Shown: positions 27,155 to 37,123, counted from the first letter of the stretch. The stretch is DNA of 64,000 bases from Paraburkholderia fynbosensis (GCF_902859935.1 NZ_CADIKI010000012.1:1-64000); one strand, 5' to 3'. Notes: generated by a model not told the origin, from the sequence alone. Translations and numbers: made by a program.

Positions 27155-27204
27155 TGCGTTCTCCGTGGTGCCGACCGGCGGCGGCACATACATCAAGGTC
27201 AAAA

Positions 27205-27244
27205 AACCAAAAAAAATGCGGCCCCGCTTTCGAGGGGCCGCATT
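27205..27244 (-). terminator. Intrinsic terminator in the thrS leader / downstream of tRNA-Val
   Basis: On the minus strand, arms AATGCGGCCCC and complement (27234-27244 and 27215-27225) with loop TCGAAAGC are followed by eight T, then GG and six more T. It ends about 50 bases before the thrS start and 160 bases after tRNA-Val. It either ends the tRNA transcript or attenuates thrS. Confidence 0.85.
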
Positions 27245-27406
27245 CACATTTCCTGCAAACTACACTGGCGAAAGTGGTCCTCGACTAGCGTCGCTCCGAA
27301 GTGCTCTCGGTCAACGTTCGCGGTGTCATAACCGTATTCGCCTTTTGCGCCACAAGCGCTTGCTGCAGTTTGCGAAACCCCGGCAAAACCGGAATTTCTC
27401 TTTCGT

Positions 27407-27483
27407 TGGTAGGCTCGATTGGACTCGAACCAACGACCCCCACCATGTCAAGGTGGTGCTCTAACCAGCTGAGCTACGAGCCT
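27407..27483 (-). tRNA. tRNA-Val (anticodon GAC)
   Basis: A 77-base cloverleaf reads on the minus strand, with acceptor AGGCTCG pairing CGAGCCT and an encoded ACCA. The anticodon stem CCACC/GGTGG has loop TTGACAT, giving GAC. The T-arm is GTTGGTTCGAGTCCAAT and the D-arm AGCTCAGCTGGTTAGAGC. Confidence 0.96.
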
Positions 27484-27494
27484 GAAGAAACGAG

Positions 27495-27523
27495 ATTATA
27501 TGGAGCCCCACACCGCTTGGCAA
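27495..27523 (-). promoter_or_regulatory. Promoter of tRNA-Val
   Basis: On the minus strand, TTGCCA (27523-27518), a 17-base spacer and a perfect TATAAT (27500-27495) end 11 bases before the mature tRNA. This is the best sigma-70-type promoter in the window. Confidence 0.8.
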
Positions 27524-27629
27524 GCACTTTTCTGCACCGGCTTTAAATTTCGAGTCGCTCGCGCGCGTCCTGCGAATGGACCCAAGCAGATGCACGACAG
27601 AAGCTTCCGCGCGCCATCTCGCGCACGCG

Positions 27630-29873
27630 TCAGTTCTTGCGTGATGCGCGCATCACGCCCGTCACCTCGCCGAGCAGCGTGCAAGCGCGCTGGATCTGCG
27701 AGGCGCTCGACACTTCGACGGTAAATTGCATGAACGCGGCGTTGCGGCGCGTTTGCGTCTTCACGCCGATCACATTCATCTTTTCACGCGCGAACACTTC
27801 GGAAATATCGCGCAGCAAACCCTGTCGGTCTGTCGCTTCGATAGAGAGGTCGACGGGATACACGGATTGGCCGCGGCCGCTCATCACATCCGCCGACCAC
27901 GCGGTCTGCAACACACGCTCCGGCGCGCGCTCGGCCATCCGCCGGAACGTCGGGCAGTCGCTGCGGTGAATCGACATGCCCTTGCCCCGCGTGACGAAAC
28001 CGCAGATGCCGTCGGGCGGCGCCGGCCGGCAGCAGCGCGCAAGCTGCGTGAGCAACGCATCGACACCGACCACCAGCACGCCGGTGGACGCTCCGCGCGC
28101 GACGCTCGCCCCACTGCTGCGCTTCTCGAACTGCTCCGGCGCTTCCACCACGGGCTCCGGCGGCGGCGCATCGTGTAACGCCTGTTCGACGAGCCGCAGA
28201 CTGAACTCCTCCTTGCCGACCACGGAGAACAGATCGTCGGTGGTCTTGAAGCCGAGCTTGGCGGCTAGCTGATCGAGATTGACCGACGTCTTGCCCTCGC
28301 GTTGCAAGGTCTTTTCGACCATCGCACGGCCGCTCGCGATGTGCTCCTGCACCTCGACTGCGTTGAACCATGCGCGCACCTTCTGCCGCGCGCGCGGACT
28401 GTGCAGATAGCCGAGTTGCGGGTTGAGCCAGTCGCGCGAAGGACCACCCTCTTTCACCGCGACGATCTCGACCGTCTGCCCGTTCTGCAACTGGGTATTG
28501 AGCGGCACCATCGCGCCGTCGACGCGTGCACCGCGGCAGCGATGCCCCAGCTCGCTATGCAGGTGATACGCGAAATCGACGGGCGTTGCGCCGTGCGGCA
28601 GCGCAATTACCCGCGCCTGCGGCGTCAGCACGTAGATATGGTCGTCGTCGAGCGTGGCCTGGCGCAGTTGCTCCCACGGCTGCGCCGCGCGCTGCTCGCC
28701 ATGCTCGCCCTCCGAGACTTCGTCCTTCCACGCAAGCAGTTGCCGCAGCCACGCGATCTTCTCGTCATACTTCTCGTTGGCGATGAACTGCCCGCCATAG
28801 CCACGCGCGCCGGCCTCCTTGTAGCGCCAGTGCGCTGCCACGCCGTACTCGGCGAACTGATGCATTTCCTGCGTGCGGATCTGCACTTCGAACGCGCGGC
28901 CGTCATCGCCAATCACCACCGTGTGCAGCGATTTGTAGCCGTTCGGCTTGGGCCGAGAGATGTAGTCGTCGAACTCTCTCGGCACCGGCTGCCACAGGTT
29001 GTGCACGATACCGAGCACGGTGTAGCAATCCTTGATGTCCGGCACGATCACGCGAAAGGCGCGCACGTCGTAGAGTTCGGCGAAGTCGAGCTGCTTGCCG
29101 CGCATCTTGCGCCAGATGCTGTAGATGTGTTTCGGCCGGCCGCTGACTTCCGCGCGAATCTGCGCTGCGGCCAGCTCCTCCTGCAGGCGTTCGATCGCCT
29201 GCGCGACATAGCTCTCGCGCTCGACGCGCTTCTCGTCGAGCAGCTTCGCGATGCGCCTGTAGGTATCCGGCTCTTCGAAACGGAATGCGAGGTCCTCGAG
29301 TTCCCACTTCAGTTGCCAGATGCCCAGGCGGTTGGCGAGCGGCGCATAGATATCGAGCGTCTCGCGCGCCACGTCCGGTGAAGGCGTGACCTTCGCCGCC
29401 GCGTAATACCGCAGCGATTGCAAACGCGACGCCAGACGGATCAGCACCACCCGAATGTCCTGCGCAAACGCGAGCAGCATCTTGCGCAGCGCCTCGACCT
29501 GCACGCGGCGCGCGGCCTGTGCATCGCGCCCGACTTCGGGTATCGCATTCTGCGCAGCGCGCAAGCTCACCGTGCCAAGGCGCAGCAGCTTGCGCACGTC
29601 ACCGACCAGTTGCGCGACCTCTTCGCCGAACTTGTCGGTGATCACGCGCTCCGGGTCCTGCAGATGCGGCGTCAACGCAAACAGCGCCGCCGCCAGCACC
29701 GCCGGCGGATCGACATTGAGCTTGCGCATGATCGACGCCGTCCCCGCCGCGTGATCCGCCAGCGATTCCCCCGACGACAGCCGCACCTCGCCCGCATGCT
29801 CGCGCACGAACGCCATCGCTTCGTCGAAAGAAGGAATGGGGTGAGACGTGCTCGTAACGATTTCGGTATTCAT
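27630..29873 (-). CDS. relA: GTP pyrophosphokinase ((p)ppGpp synthetase)
   Basis: The 747-residue RSH protein has an N-terminal pseudo-hydrolase domain in which the HD pair is lost (AALFALTPHLQDPER where SpoT has LLHDVIEDT). The synthetase domain is intact (SGRPKHIYSIWRKMRGKQ, EFDDYISRPKPNGYKSLHT). The acidic EFDD motif is that of monofunctional RelA; SpoT has RxKD. TGS (VIALPHGATPVDFAYHLHS), helical, zinc-finger-like (LARCCRPAPPDGICGFVTRG) and ACT domains follow. It synthesises the stringent-response alarmone on stalled ribosomes. The hydrolase SpoT must be elsewhere. Confidence 0.95.
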   Translation of the reverse strand: MNTEIVTSTSHPIPSFDEAMAFVREHAGEVRLSSGESLADHAAGTASIMRKLNVDPPAVLAAALFALTPHLQDPERVITDKFGEEVAQLVGDVRKLLRLGTVSLRAAQNAIPEVGRDAQAARRVQVEALRKMLLAFAQDIRVVLIRLASRLQSLRYYAAAKVTPSPDVARETLDIYAPLANRLGIWQLKWELEDLAFRFEEPDTYRRIAKLLDEKRVERESYVAQAIERLQEELAAAQIRAEVSGRPKHIYSIWRKMRGKQLDFAELYDVRAFRVIVPDIKDCYTVLGIVHNLWQPVPREFDDYISRPKPNGYKSLHTVVIGDDGRAFEVQIRTQEMHQFAEYGVAAHWRYKEAGARGYGGQFIANEKYDEKIAWLRQLLAWKDEVSEGEHGEQRAAQPWEQLRQATLDDDHIYVLTPQARVIALPHGATPVDFAYHLHSELGHRCRGARVDGAMVPLNTQLQNGQTVEIVAVKEGGPSRDWLNPQLGYLHSPRARQKVRAWFNAVEVQEHIASGRAMVEKTLQREGKTSVNLDQLAAKLGFKTTDDLFSVVGKEEFSLRLVEQALHDAPPPEPVVEAPEQFEKRSSGASVARGASTGVLVVGVDALLTQLARCCRPAPPDGICGFVTRGKGMSIHRSDCPTFRRMAERAPERVLQTAWSADVMSGRGQSVYPVDLSIEATDRQGLLRDISEVFAREKMNVIGVKTQTRRNAAFMQFTVEVSSASQIQRACTLLGEVTGVMRASRKN

Positions 29874-29936
29874 GGTGCGACGGCCCGCCGGGCCAGACGA
29901 AACAAGGGAATTTCAACAACAGCGACCGCGCGAGGC

Positions 29937-30290
29937 CTAGCTGCGCTGCGCCGCGACCACGACGATTTCGACGAGGCACTTCGGGTTGGCGAGTTTGGCT
30001 TCGACGGTAGCGCGCGGCGGCGTGTCGCCTTGTGCGACCCACTCGTCCCACACCGCGTTCATGCCGGCGAAATGCACCATATCCGAGATGTAGATCTGCA
30101 CGGACAGCAGATGCGATTTGTCGCTGTTCACTTCACCCAGCAGGCGGTCGATGTGCCCGAGCACTTCGCGCGTCTGCCCCGTGATGTCCTGATCCGCGTC
30201 TTCGGCGATCTGGCCTGCGAGGTACACGGTGCCGTTGTGCACGGCGGTTTCCGAGAGGCGCTTGCCGACGTGATGACGAATGACTGCCAT
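29937..30290 (-). CDS. RidA/YjgF family protein
   Basis: The 117-residue protein starts at MAVIRHHVGKRLSETAVHNG (ATG 30290); an upstream extension to 30353 is not conserved. The Rid fold is shown by GTVYLAGQIAEDADQDITGQTREVLGHID and SDMVHFAGMNAVWDEWVAQGDTPPRATVEAKLANPKCLVEIVVVAA. The Arg in PPRATV would bind the carboxylate of an imine or enamine substrate, but the sequence is a Rid subgroup and not archetypal RidA. It lies 63 bases upstream of relA on the same strand. Confidence 0.88.
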   Translation of the reverse strand: MAVIRHHVGKRLSETAVHNGTVYLAGQIAEDADQDITGQTREVLGHIDRLLGEVNSDKSHLLSVQIYISDMVHFAGMNAVWDEWVAQGDTPPRATVEAKLANPKCLVEIVVVAAQRS

Positions 30291-30371
30291 GAAAAATCCT
30301 GAGATGGGTTGAAAGTTGATCAGAATGCACTCCGCATGGCGCCGATCAAACACGCCACGCGCAACCGTCTA

Positions 30372-31286
30372 TTATGACGCGTCGAGCGCGGGGCCGATAA
30401 AGAACCGTCTTGCGAGCTCGACCTGATCGGCCGCGAGAAAGGCGGGTGCATGCCCGACCCCGGCGATCTCCGCGCTCGACACGGCACGTCCGGCCGCGAC
30501 CATCTTCGCAACGGTTTCTCGCGACAGCAGATCGGAATGCTCGCCGCGCACCACCAGCACCGGCCCTTGGAACGACGCGAGCGAATGCCAGAGCGCGGCC
30601 TCGCCGAGTTTCGTCGCCTCCTCGGTGCTCGCGGCAAACGGCTGGGCGATGCGCGGGTCGTACCGAAACAGCCACGCGCCTTCCTGTTCGCGCAGCAGCG
30701 GCGTGTTGATTTCACGCCATTCGTCCGGCGTGAGCGGGCCGAAAGTTTGCGCGAGCAAGGCGGCGTGGTCGATGCCCTGTTGCAGCGTCTCGAAGCGCGC
30801 GGGCTTGCCGAGATAGTCGCCGATACGTTGCACCGCGGCCGGCTCCAGATGCGGGCCGACATCGTTCAGCAGCAGTTTGCGAATCGGCGTTTCGGGCAAA
30901 CCGGCCAGCCCGAGCCCGATCAAGCCGCCCATCGACGTGCCGAACCAGTCGACCGTTTCGACATTCAGGCGCGCGATCAGTGTGACCATGTCGGCGACGT
31001 ATTGCGGAATGCCATATAAGTTGGGGTTCGCGAGCCACGACGACAAGCCCCGCCCCACCACATCCGGACACACCACACGGTAGGTTCCGGCGAATTGCGC
31101 CGCGACGCGGTCGAAGTCGCGCCCGGAGCGCGTCAGGCCATGCACGCACAGCAGCACGCGCGGATTGTCCGGGTCGCCCCATTCGGTGTAGGCGACGCGG
31201 TGCAAGCCCGCGGCGCTCGCGCACTGCACGTAACGTTGGCGCGGCGCGGGCTGTCCGGCGGCGGAAGCGGAGGTCGATGCGGTCAT
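30372..31286 (-). CDS. Alpha/beta hydrolase
   Basis: The 304-residue protein has strand-turn LLCVHGLTRSGRDFDRVAAQF and the nucleophile elbow GTSMGGLIGLG. The acidic residue lies near VVRGEHSDLL, and the catalytic His is in IAGVGHAPAFL. It resembles 2-hydroxymuconate semialdehyde hydrolase-like esterases, but the substrate is unknown. It precedes the RidA gene by 81 bases on the same strand. Confidence 0.85.
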   Translation of the reverse strand: MTASTSASAAGQPAPRQRYVQCASAAGLHRVAYTEWGDPDNPRVLLCVHGLTRSGRDFDRVAAQFAGTYRVVCPDVVGRGLSSWLANPNLYGIPQYVADMVTLIARLNVETVDWFGTSMGGLIGLGLAGLPETPIRKLLLNDVGPHLEPAAVQRIGDYLGKPARFETLQQGIDHAALLAQTFGPLTPDEWREINTPLLREQEGAWLFRYDPRIAQPFAASTEEATKLGEAALWHSLASFQGPVLVVRGEHSDLLSRETVAKMVAAGRAVSSAEIAGVGHAPAFLAADQVELARRFFIGPALDAS

Positions 31287-31442
31287 CTGGGTTCCTTGCG
31301 AAAGCGCTGCGGATTGGGCTCGGGCACAGCAGGGACAGACAGGCGTTCAATCTTCAAACGATTGTAAACCGCTTTGCCGCGCGGCAAGGATCGGCCGGAT
31401 GGCATAGGACGCACGCGCCCGGCACAAAGCGCGGCACAAACA

Positions 31443-31472
31443 GAACGGGCGAGACTCGCGTCTCGCCCGTTC
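31443..31472 (-). terminator. Probable terminator of scoAB
   Basis: Thirteen-bp arms GAACGGGCGAGAC and complement with a 4-base loop lie 60 bases past the scoB stop. On the minus strand they are followed by TGTTTGTG, only moderately T-rich. Confidence 0.65.
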
Positions 31473-31530
31473 GGGAAACCGTGTGGTTGCCGCCTCGCCG
31501 CTCAAGACTTCACGGCGCCCCTAACCGGCC

Positions 31531-32172
<642 letters not shown>

Positions 32173-32174
32173 GA

Positions 32175-32879
32175 TCAGTCTCCTTTCGCGCGGACGACGC
32201 GTTGTTCGATGCGTTTTTCCGGATGCGCATTCAGTACGATGCGCTGCACGAAGATGCCTGGCGTGTGGATCGCGTCCGGATCGAGGTCGCCCACTTCGAC
32301 GATCTCTTCGACTTCGGCGACGGTGATCTTGCCGGCCATCGCGCACATCGGATTGAAGTTGCGCGCGGTGCGGCGGTAGATCAGATTGCCCGACTTGTCG
32401 GCCTTCCATGCCTTGACGAGCGCGACGTCGGCGGTCAGCGAATGTTCGAGCACGTAGTGGTTCTCGCCGAACTGGCGGGTTTCCTTGCCCTCGGCGATCA
32501 GCGTGCCGTAGCCGGTGTTGGTGAAGAACGCCGGAATGCCCGAGCCGCCCGCGCGCAGCTTCTCGGCGAGCGTGCCTTGCGGCGTGAATTCGAGCTCGAG
32601 TTCGCCGGCCAGATACTGGCGTTCGAACTCCTTGTTCTCGCCGACGTACGACGAAATCATCTTCTTGACCTGGCGTGTTTCGAGCAGCAGACCGAGGCCG
32701 AACCCGTCGACACCCGCGTTGTTGCTGATGCAGGTGATGCCCTGCACGTTCGAATCGCGCAGCGCGCCGATCAATGCCTCCGGAATGCCGCACAGCCCGA
32801 AACCGCCGACGGCGAACGTCTGCCCGTCCTTGACGATGTCTTTCAGCGCCTCGGCGGCGCCTGGATAGACCTTGTTCAT
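32175..32879 (-). CDS. scoA: Succinyl-CoA:3-ketoacid CoA transferase, subunit A
   Basis: The 234-residue alpha subunit begins [40 protein letters not shown], the CoA-transferase family I glycine motif, and contains [15 protein letters not shown] and [24 protein letters not shown]. It forms a heterotetramer with ScoB and is divergent from a PAS-LuxR regulator. Confidence 0.95.
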   Translation of the reverse strand: MNKVYPGAAEALKDIVKDGQTFAVGGFGLCGIPEALIGALRDSNVQGITCISNNAGVDGFGLGLLLETRQVKKMISSYVGENKEFERQYLAGELELEFTPQGTLAEKLRAGGSGIPAFFTNTGYGTLIAEGKETRQFGENHYVLEHSLTADVALVKAWKADKSGNLIYRRTARNFNPMCAMAGKITVAEVEEIVEVGDLDPDAIHTPGIFVQRIVLNAHPEKRIEQRVVRAKGD

Positions 32880-33139
32880 CAGTATGTCCCTTCCTTTTTA
32901 TGGAAATCCGCAGCCGGAAAAGCCGGTCTTCGGATCGTTGCGGCCGGTATGACGTTCCGCGGGTCGAACCCGACACGTCATTCTAGTCATCCCCGGCGGC
33001 CTGTGCGCCCAGGTTGCCCTGGACTTCACGCAATGCCCGCCGCGGACAGTCTGGCCGCGTTGTGATGTGCTCGAAAGAGTACGCTGCGCACGCCATACGG
33101 CACAATACGCAAAACTACATAAGTATTTGCCGCCAACCC

Positions 33140-33685
33140 ATGCCCGCCCTGGATTATCGAACCGCGTTCCACCTCGCCCCGATCGGACTCGTGCTGTCGC
33201 GCGAACGGATTATCGAAGACTGCAATGACGAGCTCGCGTCGATTTTCGGCTGCACGCGCGAGTCGCTGCTGGACCAGTCGTTCCAGGTGCTGTATCCCTC
33301 GGCGGATGAATTCGAGCGGATCGGCGCACGCATTCCGCCGATCATGACCGCGCAGGGCAGCTATGCGGACGACCGCATCATGAAGCGCGCCAACGGCGAA
33401 TTGTTCTGGTGCCACGTGACGGGCCGCGCGCTGCAACGCGCCGACCCGCACGCGGCAGGCGTCTGGACCTTCGAGGATTTGAGCGCGACGCGGCGCGTGG
33501 CGGTGGAGCTGACGCCGCGCGAACGCGAAATCGCCGCGCAACTGGTGACGGGCAAGACCAGCAAGCAGATCGGCCGGGTGCTGGAGATCAGCCCGCGCAC
33601 GGTGGACGTCTACCGGGCGCGGCTAATGCGCAAATACGATACGGGCAACGCAACCGAGCTTTTGCAGCGGCTGCTTGGGAGTTGA
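33140..33685 (+). CDS. PAS-domain LuxR-type transcriptional regulator
   Basis: The 181-residue protein starts at MPALDYRTAFHLAPIGLVLSRERIIEDCNDELASIFGCTRE, a PAS domain (about 1-115; ANGELFWCHVTGRAL is the PAC end). A LuxR/NarL helix-turn-helix ends it (LTPREREIAAQLVTGKTSKQIGRVLEISPRTVDVYRARLMRKY). There is no receiver domain, so it probably senses its signal directly through PAS. It is divergent from scoAB and is the likely regulator of those genes. An inverted repeat AATAC...GTATT lies about 20 bases upstream of its start. Confidence 0.9.
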   Translation: MPALDYRTAFHLAPIGLVLSRERIIEDCNDELASIFGCTRESLLDQSFQVLYPSADEFERIGARIPPIMTAQGSYADDRIMKRANGELFWCHVTGRALQRADPHAAGVWTFEDLSATRRVAVELTPREREIAAQLVTGKTSKQIGRVLEISPRTVDVYRARLMRKYDTGNATELLQRLLGS

Positions 33686-33818
33686 AGGACGGGCGTGAAA
33701 ATGTGCGAGTGACTCATGTCTTCGCACTCGCGCGGGTAACTGCGGTGCCCGGCAGCCGGTTAAAGCGTTGCAGGCGTGGATGGGCGGCACGAGCGGTAGC
33801 GTTCACCCACTCGGCCCA

Positions 33819-34250
33819 TCAAGCCGCCTTGACCAGCGCGGCACGCTCGATGGTCGCGCGCAGCAGATCGGGCACCGGCACCGACTTGCCCGCCGCGTAA
33901 TCGATCCAGACGCAACGCGCGGCGCCACGTGCATACACGGTGTGCGGGTCGTCGGCGCGCACCAGCTCGAAGCCGGTGTCGAAGCTGCTGCGCCCGGGCG
34001 TCGCCACCGACATCCGGCCGATCACGTCGCCGGGATAGTGCAGTTGCTTCAGAAACTCCATCGACGCATTGACGATCACCGGTCCCTGCCCACTACTATC
34101 GCCGCCGATGAACCCCAGTTGCTCGAACCAGGAAATCCGCACCTGCTCCATGTAGCGGAAATAGACCGTGTTGTTCACATGGCCGAACGCGTCCATGTCG
34201 CCCCAGCGGATCGGCATCGACATCTCGAAAACTGCGTGAAAATTGCTCAT
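33819..34250 (-). CDS. Acyl-CoA thioesterase, 4-hydroxybenzoyl-CoA thioesterase family
   Basis: The 143-residue hotdog-fold protein starts at MSNFHAVFEMSMPIRWGDMDAFGHVNNTVYFRYMEQVRI (ATG 34250). The catalytic Asp lies in GDMDAFGHVNN. It hydrolyses an acyl-CoA; chain specificity cannot be read from the sequence. It follows the SDR gene on the same strand, 170 bases downstream, so the two may be cotranscribed. Confidence 0.9.
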   Translation of the reverse strand: MSNFHAVFEMSMPIRWGDMDAFGHVNNTVYFRYMEQVRISWFEQLGFIGGDSSGQGPVIVNASMEFLKQLHYPGDVIGRMSVATPGRSSFDTGFELVRADDPHTVYARGAARCVWIDYAAGKSVPVPDLLRATIERAALVKAA

Positions 34251-34420
34251 CGTACTTCCGTTCTTCTTACTGCCTGACATGACTGAAACCCACTCGACGC
34301 CCGGGCAGACTGGCACGCGGCCAATCTGCCCATGCGTTGCACGATAGCGCGGGCTCTCACGCAACAGGAACCCCCGCGCGCGTAAAACACTTTCTTCGAA
34401 CCAGCGTCAATCCGGGCCGC

Positions 34421-35197
34421 TCATGCGAGCCCAAAGCCGTCGTCGGCGGCGATGATCGAGCCGTTGATGAACTGTGATTCGTCGGCTGCCAGCAACAGCA
34501 GCAGCCCGTCAAGATCGTCCGGCTTGCCAACGCGATGGCGCGGCAGCATCGACACCAGCTTCTGCCCCTGCTCCGTCGACCAGTGATGGTGGTTGATCTC
34601 AGTGTCGATATAACCGGGGCAGATCGCGTTGACGTTGATCCCGTGTTTGCCCCACTCCAGCGCCATCGCCTTCGTCATATGGACGACGGCCGCCTTGCTC
34701 ATCGAATACAGGCCGATCTGCGGCAACACGCGCAGCCCCGCCATCGATGCAATATTGATGATCCGGTACGACGGCTTCTGCGCATTGTTGCCGCGCATGA
34801 TCATGCGCTTGGCGACTTCCTGTGCGACGAAGAAGGCGCCGCGCGTATTCGTATCGAACACATATTCGAAGTCGGCCGGCGTAACCTCGGTGAGCTTCTG
34901 CGTAGTCGACACGCCCGAATTGTTGACGAGGATATCGATCGTGCCCGCCTCGGTCTCCGCGTGCGCCACCGCGGCCTTGATGCTCTGATAATCAGTCACG
35001 TCGAGCGAGACGACATGTGCCGCACCGCCCGACGCTTCGATCTCCGCGCGCAACTCCTTCAGCCGCTCGGTGCGCCGGCTTGCCAGCACGACCTTGGCGC
35101 CCGCCTGCGACAACACCTGAGCAAAGCGCTTTCCCAAGCCGCTCGAAGCACCGGTAACCAGCGCGACCTTGCCTTCCAGATTGATCGAACGGCCCAT
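34421..35197 (-). CDS. SDR family oxidoreductase
   Basis: The 258-residue classical short-chain dehydrogenase has cofactor motif TGASSGLGKR, VLASRRTERL (basic residues suggesting NADP), NNSG (in place of NNAG), catalytic Ser in NIASMAG and YSMSKAAVVHM (YxxxK). It may reduce a 3-oxoacyl-CoA or similar, given the neighbouring thioesterase and the ETF-QO gene. The substrate is unproven. It is divergent from the ETF-QO gene across a palindromic site. Confidence 0.9.
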   Translation of the reverse strand: MGRSINLEGKVALVTGASSGLGKRFAQVLSQAGAKVVLASRRTERLKELRAEIEASGGAAHVVSLDVTDYQSIKAAVAHAETEAGTIDILVNNSGVSTTQKLTEVTPADFEYVFDTNTRGAFFVAQEVAKRMIMRGNNAQKPSYRIINIASMAGLRVLPQIGLYSMSKAAVVHMTKAMALEWGKHGINVNAICPGYIDTEINHHHWSTEQGQKLVSMLPRHRVGKPDDLDGLLLLLAADESQFINGSIIAADDGFGLA

Positions 35198-35283
35198 TGA
35201 CGTTCCTTGTTCGGTTGTAACGACAGATACGGTTGACAGGTGCGGTAAGCCCGTCGCTGCGGGTCGCTACCGTAGCATACAAA

Positions 35284-35299
35284 TAGAACGATCGTGCTA
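35284..35299. promoter_or_regulatory. Palindromic operator candidate between SDR and ETF-QO genes
   Basis: TAGAACGATCGTGCTA is a 16-bp inverted repeat with one mismatched pair around the perfect core ACGATCGT. It is centred about 95 bases upstream of both divergent genes and sits in an AT-richer patch typical of a promoter. The form fits a TetR-family fatty-acid regulator site. No regulator gene is adjacent. Confidence 0.5.
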
Positions 35300-35385
35300 A
35301 TCTTTATTCCTCCGGTTGCAGTGCGGGGATCGATCGCCCACAATACCAACCCGAAAAAAGCATTCTAACGGTAAGAGGAGCATCG

Positions 35386-37059
35386 ATGACCCCCGCAAGT
35401 CTCATTGAGCAGTACGGCCCCCGCGAGTCGATGGAATACGACGTGGTGATCGTCGGCGGCGGCCCGGCAGGCCTGTCCGCGGCGATCCGCCTGAAACAGC
35501 TGGCGGCTGAAAAAGGCGTCGAGCTGGGCGTGTGCGTACTGGAAAAGGGCTCGGAGATCGGGGCGCATATCCTGTCGGGCGCGGTGATGGACCCGCGCGC
35601 GATCACCGAACTGATGCCGGACTGGAAGGAACAAGGCGCGCCGTTGACGGTCGACGTGACCGAAGACCGCTTCCTGTTCCTGACGGAAACCGGCTCGAAG
35701 AGCGTGCCGGCCTGGGCGCTGCCGGACAACTTCAAAAATCACGGCAACTACGTGATCAGCCTCGCGAACGTCACGCGCTGGCTTGGGACAATGGCCGAAG
35801 CGCTCGGCGTCGAAATCTTCCCGGGCTTTCCGGCGGCCGAAGTGCTGTACAACGACGATGGCTCGGTCAAGGGCGTGGCCACCGGCAACCTCGGCATCGG
35901 CAAGGACGGCGAGCCGACCGGGAACTTCCAGCTCGGCATGGAACTGCACGCGAAGTACACGCTGTTCTGCGAAGGCGCGCGCGGCCACCTGGGCCGTCAG
36001 CTGAACGAGAAGTTCAAGCTGCGCGAGGGCGCCGATCCGCAGGTCTATGGCATCGGCATCAAGGAGCTGTGGGAGATCGATCCCGCGAAGCACAAGCCGG
36101 GTCTGGTCATGCACACGGCCGGCTGGCCGCTCGAAAACGACACCTACGGCGGCTCGTTCCTTTACCACATGGACAACAACCAGGTGGTGGTCGGCTTCGT
36201 GGTCGGCCTTGGCTATTCGAATCCGTATCTGTCGCCGTTCGAGGAATTCCAGCGCTACAAGACGCATCCGGCGATCCGCGCAGTGCTCGAAGGCGGCAAG
36301 CGCGTGTCGTACGGCGCGCGGGCGATCACCGCCGGTGGCCTGATGTCGCTGCCGAAGCTGGTATTCCCCGGTGGCGCGCTGGTCGGTGACGACGCGGGCT
36401 TCCTGAACGCATCGCGGATCAAGGGCTCGCATGCGGCGATCAAGACCGGCATGCTGGCCGCCGAAGCCGCGTTCGATGCCGTGCAGGCCGGGCGCACCAG
36501 CGACGAACTCACGGCCTACCCGGAGAGCTTCAGGACGTCGTGGCTGCATACCGAGCTGTACCGCGCGCGCAACTTCAAGCAGTGGATGAGCAAGGGCCTG
36601 TACCTCGGCACGCTGATGGTGGGCATCGAACAGAAGCTGCTGGGTGGCAACGTGCCGTGGACGCTGCATCACCAGCATTCCGATCACGAGATGCTCAAGC
36701 CGGCTTCGCAGTGCACGCCGATCACGTATCCGAAGCCGGACGGCAAGCTGACCTTCGACCGTTTGTCTTCGGTGTTCATCTCGAACACCAATCACGAGGA
36801 GAACCAGCCGGCGCATCTGACGCTGAAAGATCCGTCGGTGCCGGTGAACGTGAACTGGCAGACCTATGCCGGGCCGGAGGCGCGCTATTGCCCGGCGGCG
36901 GTGTATGAGTTCGTCAAGAACGACGACGGCAGCGAGCGGCTCGTGATCAACGCGCAGAACTGCGTGCACTGCAAAACCTGCGACATCAAGGACCCGACGC
37001 AGAATATCGTGTGGGTCACGCCGGAAGGTGGCGGCGGGCCGAACTACCCGAATATGTAA
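35386..37059 (+). CDS. Electron transfer flavoprotein:ubiquinone oxidoreductase
   Basis: This 557-residue membrane-associated flavo-iron-sulfur enzyme passes electrons from ETF to ubiquinone. It has the FAD motif VVIVGGGPAGLSAAIRL, FAD-binding PGGALVGDDAGFLNASRIKGSHAAIKTG, and a C-terminal 4Fe-4S ferredoxin-like cluster with Cys in RYCPAAVYEF and NCVHCKTCDIKDP. It is full length. It would serve the several acyl-CoA dehydrogenases in this genome, including the pair at 16.5-18.9 kb. Confidence 0.95.
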   Translation: MTPASLIEQYGPRESMEYDVVIVGGGPAGLSAAIRLKQLAAEKGVELGVCVLEKGSEIGAHILSGAVMDPRAITELMPDWKEQGAPLTVDVTEDRFLFLTETGSKSVPAWALPDNFKNHGNYVISLANVTRWLGTMAEALGVEIFPGFPAAEVLYNDDGSVKGVATGNLGIGKDGEPTGNFQLGMELHAKYTLFCEGARGHLGRQLNEKFKLREGADPQVYGIGIKELWEIDPAKHKPGLVMHTAGWPLENDTYGGSFLYHMDNNQVVVGFVVGLGYSNPYLSPFEEFQRYKTHPAIRAVLEGGKRVSYGARAITAGGLMSLPKLVFPGGALVGDDAGFLNASRIKGSHAAIKTGMLAAEAAFDAVQAGRTSDELTAYPESFRTSWLHTELYRARNFKQWMSKGLYLGTLMVGIEQKLLGGNVPWTLHHQHSDHEMLKPASQCTPITYPKPDGKLTFDRLSSVFISNTNHEENQPAHLTLKDPSVPVNVNWQTYAGPEARYCPAAVYEFVKNDDGSERLVINAQNCVHCKTCDIKDPTQNIVWVTPEGGGGPNYPNM

Positions 37060-37072
37060 GGCGGCTTTGCTT

Positions 37073-37116
37073 GCCTTCGCGTGGCGCCTGCATCCTCGCC
37101 GGCGCCGCGCGAAGGC
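37073..37116. terminator. Hairpin between convergent genes
   Basis: Nine-bp arms GCCTTCGCG and CGCGAAGGC, with an inner GGCGCC pair, lie between the ETF-QO stop and the convergent TPR gene. No T-run is present, so termination would be weak or protein-assisted. Confidence 0.45.
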
Positions 37117-37123
37117 GAAAGTT

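Noticed and set aside
27155-27247. T-box riboswitch or an extended N-terminus of ThrRS
   Set aside because: No T-box core or specifier loop is visible. The upstream in-frame codons are just the terminator hairpin sequence and are not conserved.
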